64,000 bases of DNA from Agrypnia vestita (Eukaryota; Arthropoda; Insecta; Trichoptera; Phryganeidae), in contig JADDOH010014936.1 of assembly GCA_016648135.1 (NCBI GenBank), positions 1 to 64,000 of the forward strand. The letters run 5' to 3'. Made by a program: the position numbers and the translations under genes. The notes under the pieces were generated by a model, which was not told where the DNA came from, searched no databases, and worked only from the letters and a program-made list of their open reading frames with translations. Every line of letters begins with the position of its first letter. Position 1 is the stretch's first letter. Positions 63,592-64,000 of the stretch are shown piece after piece.

Positions 63592-64000
63592 TAATCGAGA
63601 GCTTCCAAAAGAGTCCTGACTTTTAAGAATGTTTTAGAAAGTGCTAGAAGCCGATGGAATACGCGAATATATACCAGAAAGTACTAGAGATGGTTTTTAA
63701 AAATGCGCCTCGAACTCTGATCACATTTTCTAATTTATAGAATCTCGAGACAATATAATACAGTACCAGTATTGGATTTAATACAAATAAATAATTTGGA
63801 AAGGCTAGATAAATCAAATTTAAAATGAATATAAAAAATATTTAGCCACTGAAAAAAATCCTTGAGACGATATAAAAAGAATGAGATTGGTAAATTTTAG
63901 ACTACTCCAAATGGTAACTAAGTTATATATTTTGTTTTATCTTTTTATTCGTAATACCCCTAAAACAAAAACCTAACATCAATCCAATTTATTGTCAAAC
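63592..64000. other. Intergenic, right edge
   Basis: AT-rich; no gene recognised. Confidence 0.4.

Noticed and set aside
1..64000. CRISPR arrays, bacterial operons, rRNA
   Set aside because: Repeats here are transposon-derived or minisatellite, and coding remnants are eukaryotic retroelements and DNA transposons.

Overview
This AT-rich window reads as a repeat-dominated intergenic region of an arthropod, most likely insect, nuclear genome. Evidence is the mix of relics: R1-like, Jockey/CR1/L2-like and RTE-like LINEs, mariner, Helitrons ending in CTAG|T, Penelope-like elements (PLEs) with GIY-YIG domains and hammerhead motifs, Gypsy-like solo LTRs, and a P/THAP9-type transposase relic. R1-type elements are essentially arthropod-restricted; the order cannot be fixed from sequence alone. 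No intact host protein-coding gene, rRNA or CRISPR is visible. Almost every open frame above 60 codons is a piece of a mobile element or chance.

Layout. 0-8 kb: fragments of one LINE family (called family A), a GIY-YIG PLE end with a ribozyme motif, a 744-bp inverted-repeat element, two more LINE fragments and two PLE palindromes. 8-10.1 kb: an R1-like LINE sits inside a family A copy with a 15-bp target duplication. 10-20 kb: LTR ends, two related 0.43-kb elements with a helix-turn-helix-like peptide, a ribozyme palindrome and Helitrons. 20.5-25.2 kb: two tRNA-like units (one with 60-bp inverted arms), a solo LTR with target duplication, another LTR and a Helitron. 28.4-29.2 kb: a PLE double-ribozyme palindrome and a 136-bp direct repeat. 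31.7-34.2 kb: an R1-like 3' end split by a minus-strand LINE that carries an 86-bp minisatellite. 36.1-38.7 kb: a mariner inside a LINE inside an older mariner. 38.7-41.5 kb: ribozyme palindrome, solo LTR, PLE 3' end and a Helitron end packed with heat-shock-element arrays. 43-50.4 kb: four or more LINE fragments and LTRs. 52.5-56.8 kb: LINE tail, Helitron, CT-rich microsatellite, 1.05-kb foldback, PLE end. 58.4-62.7 kb: THAP/P-like relic with a preserved intron, a piggyBac-like relic and a third tRNA-like unit. 63 kb: a further LTR.

The elements do not form a pathway; their relationship is nested insertion, which gives a relative chronology. The most notable signals are (1) at least eight hammerhead-like motifs from several PLE families sharing one signature, (2) a three-copy element with a tRNA-like core between inverted arms, (3) perfect heat-shock-factor site arrays inside a Helitron and (4) a THAP-domain relic with canonical splice sites. 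All assignments come from reading by eye; no alignment, profile search or folding was run.
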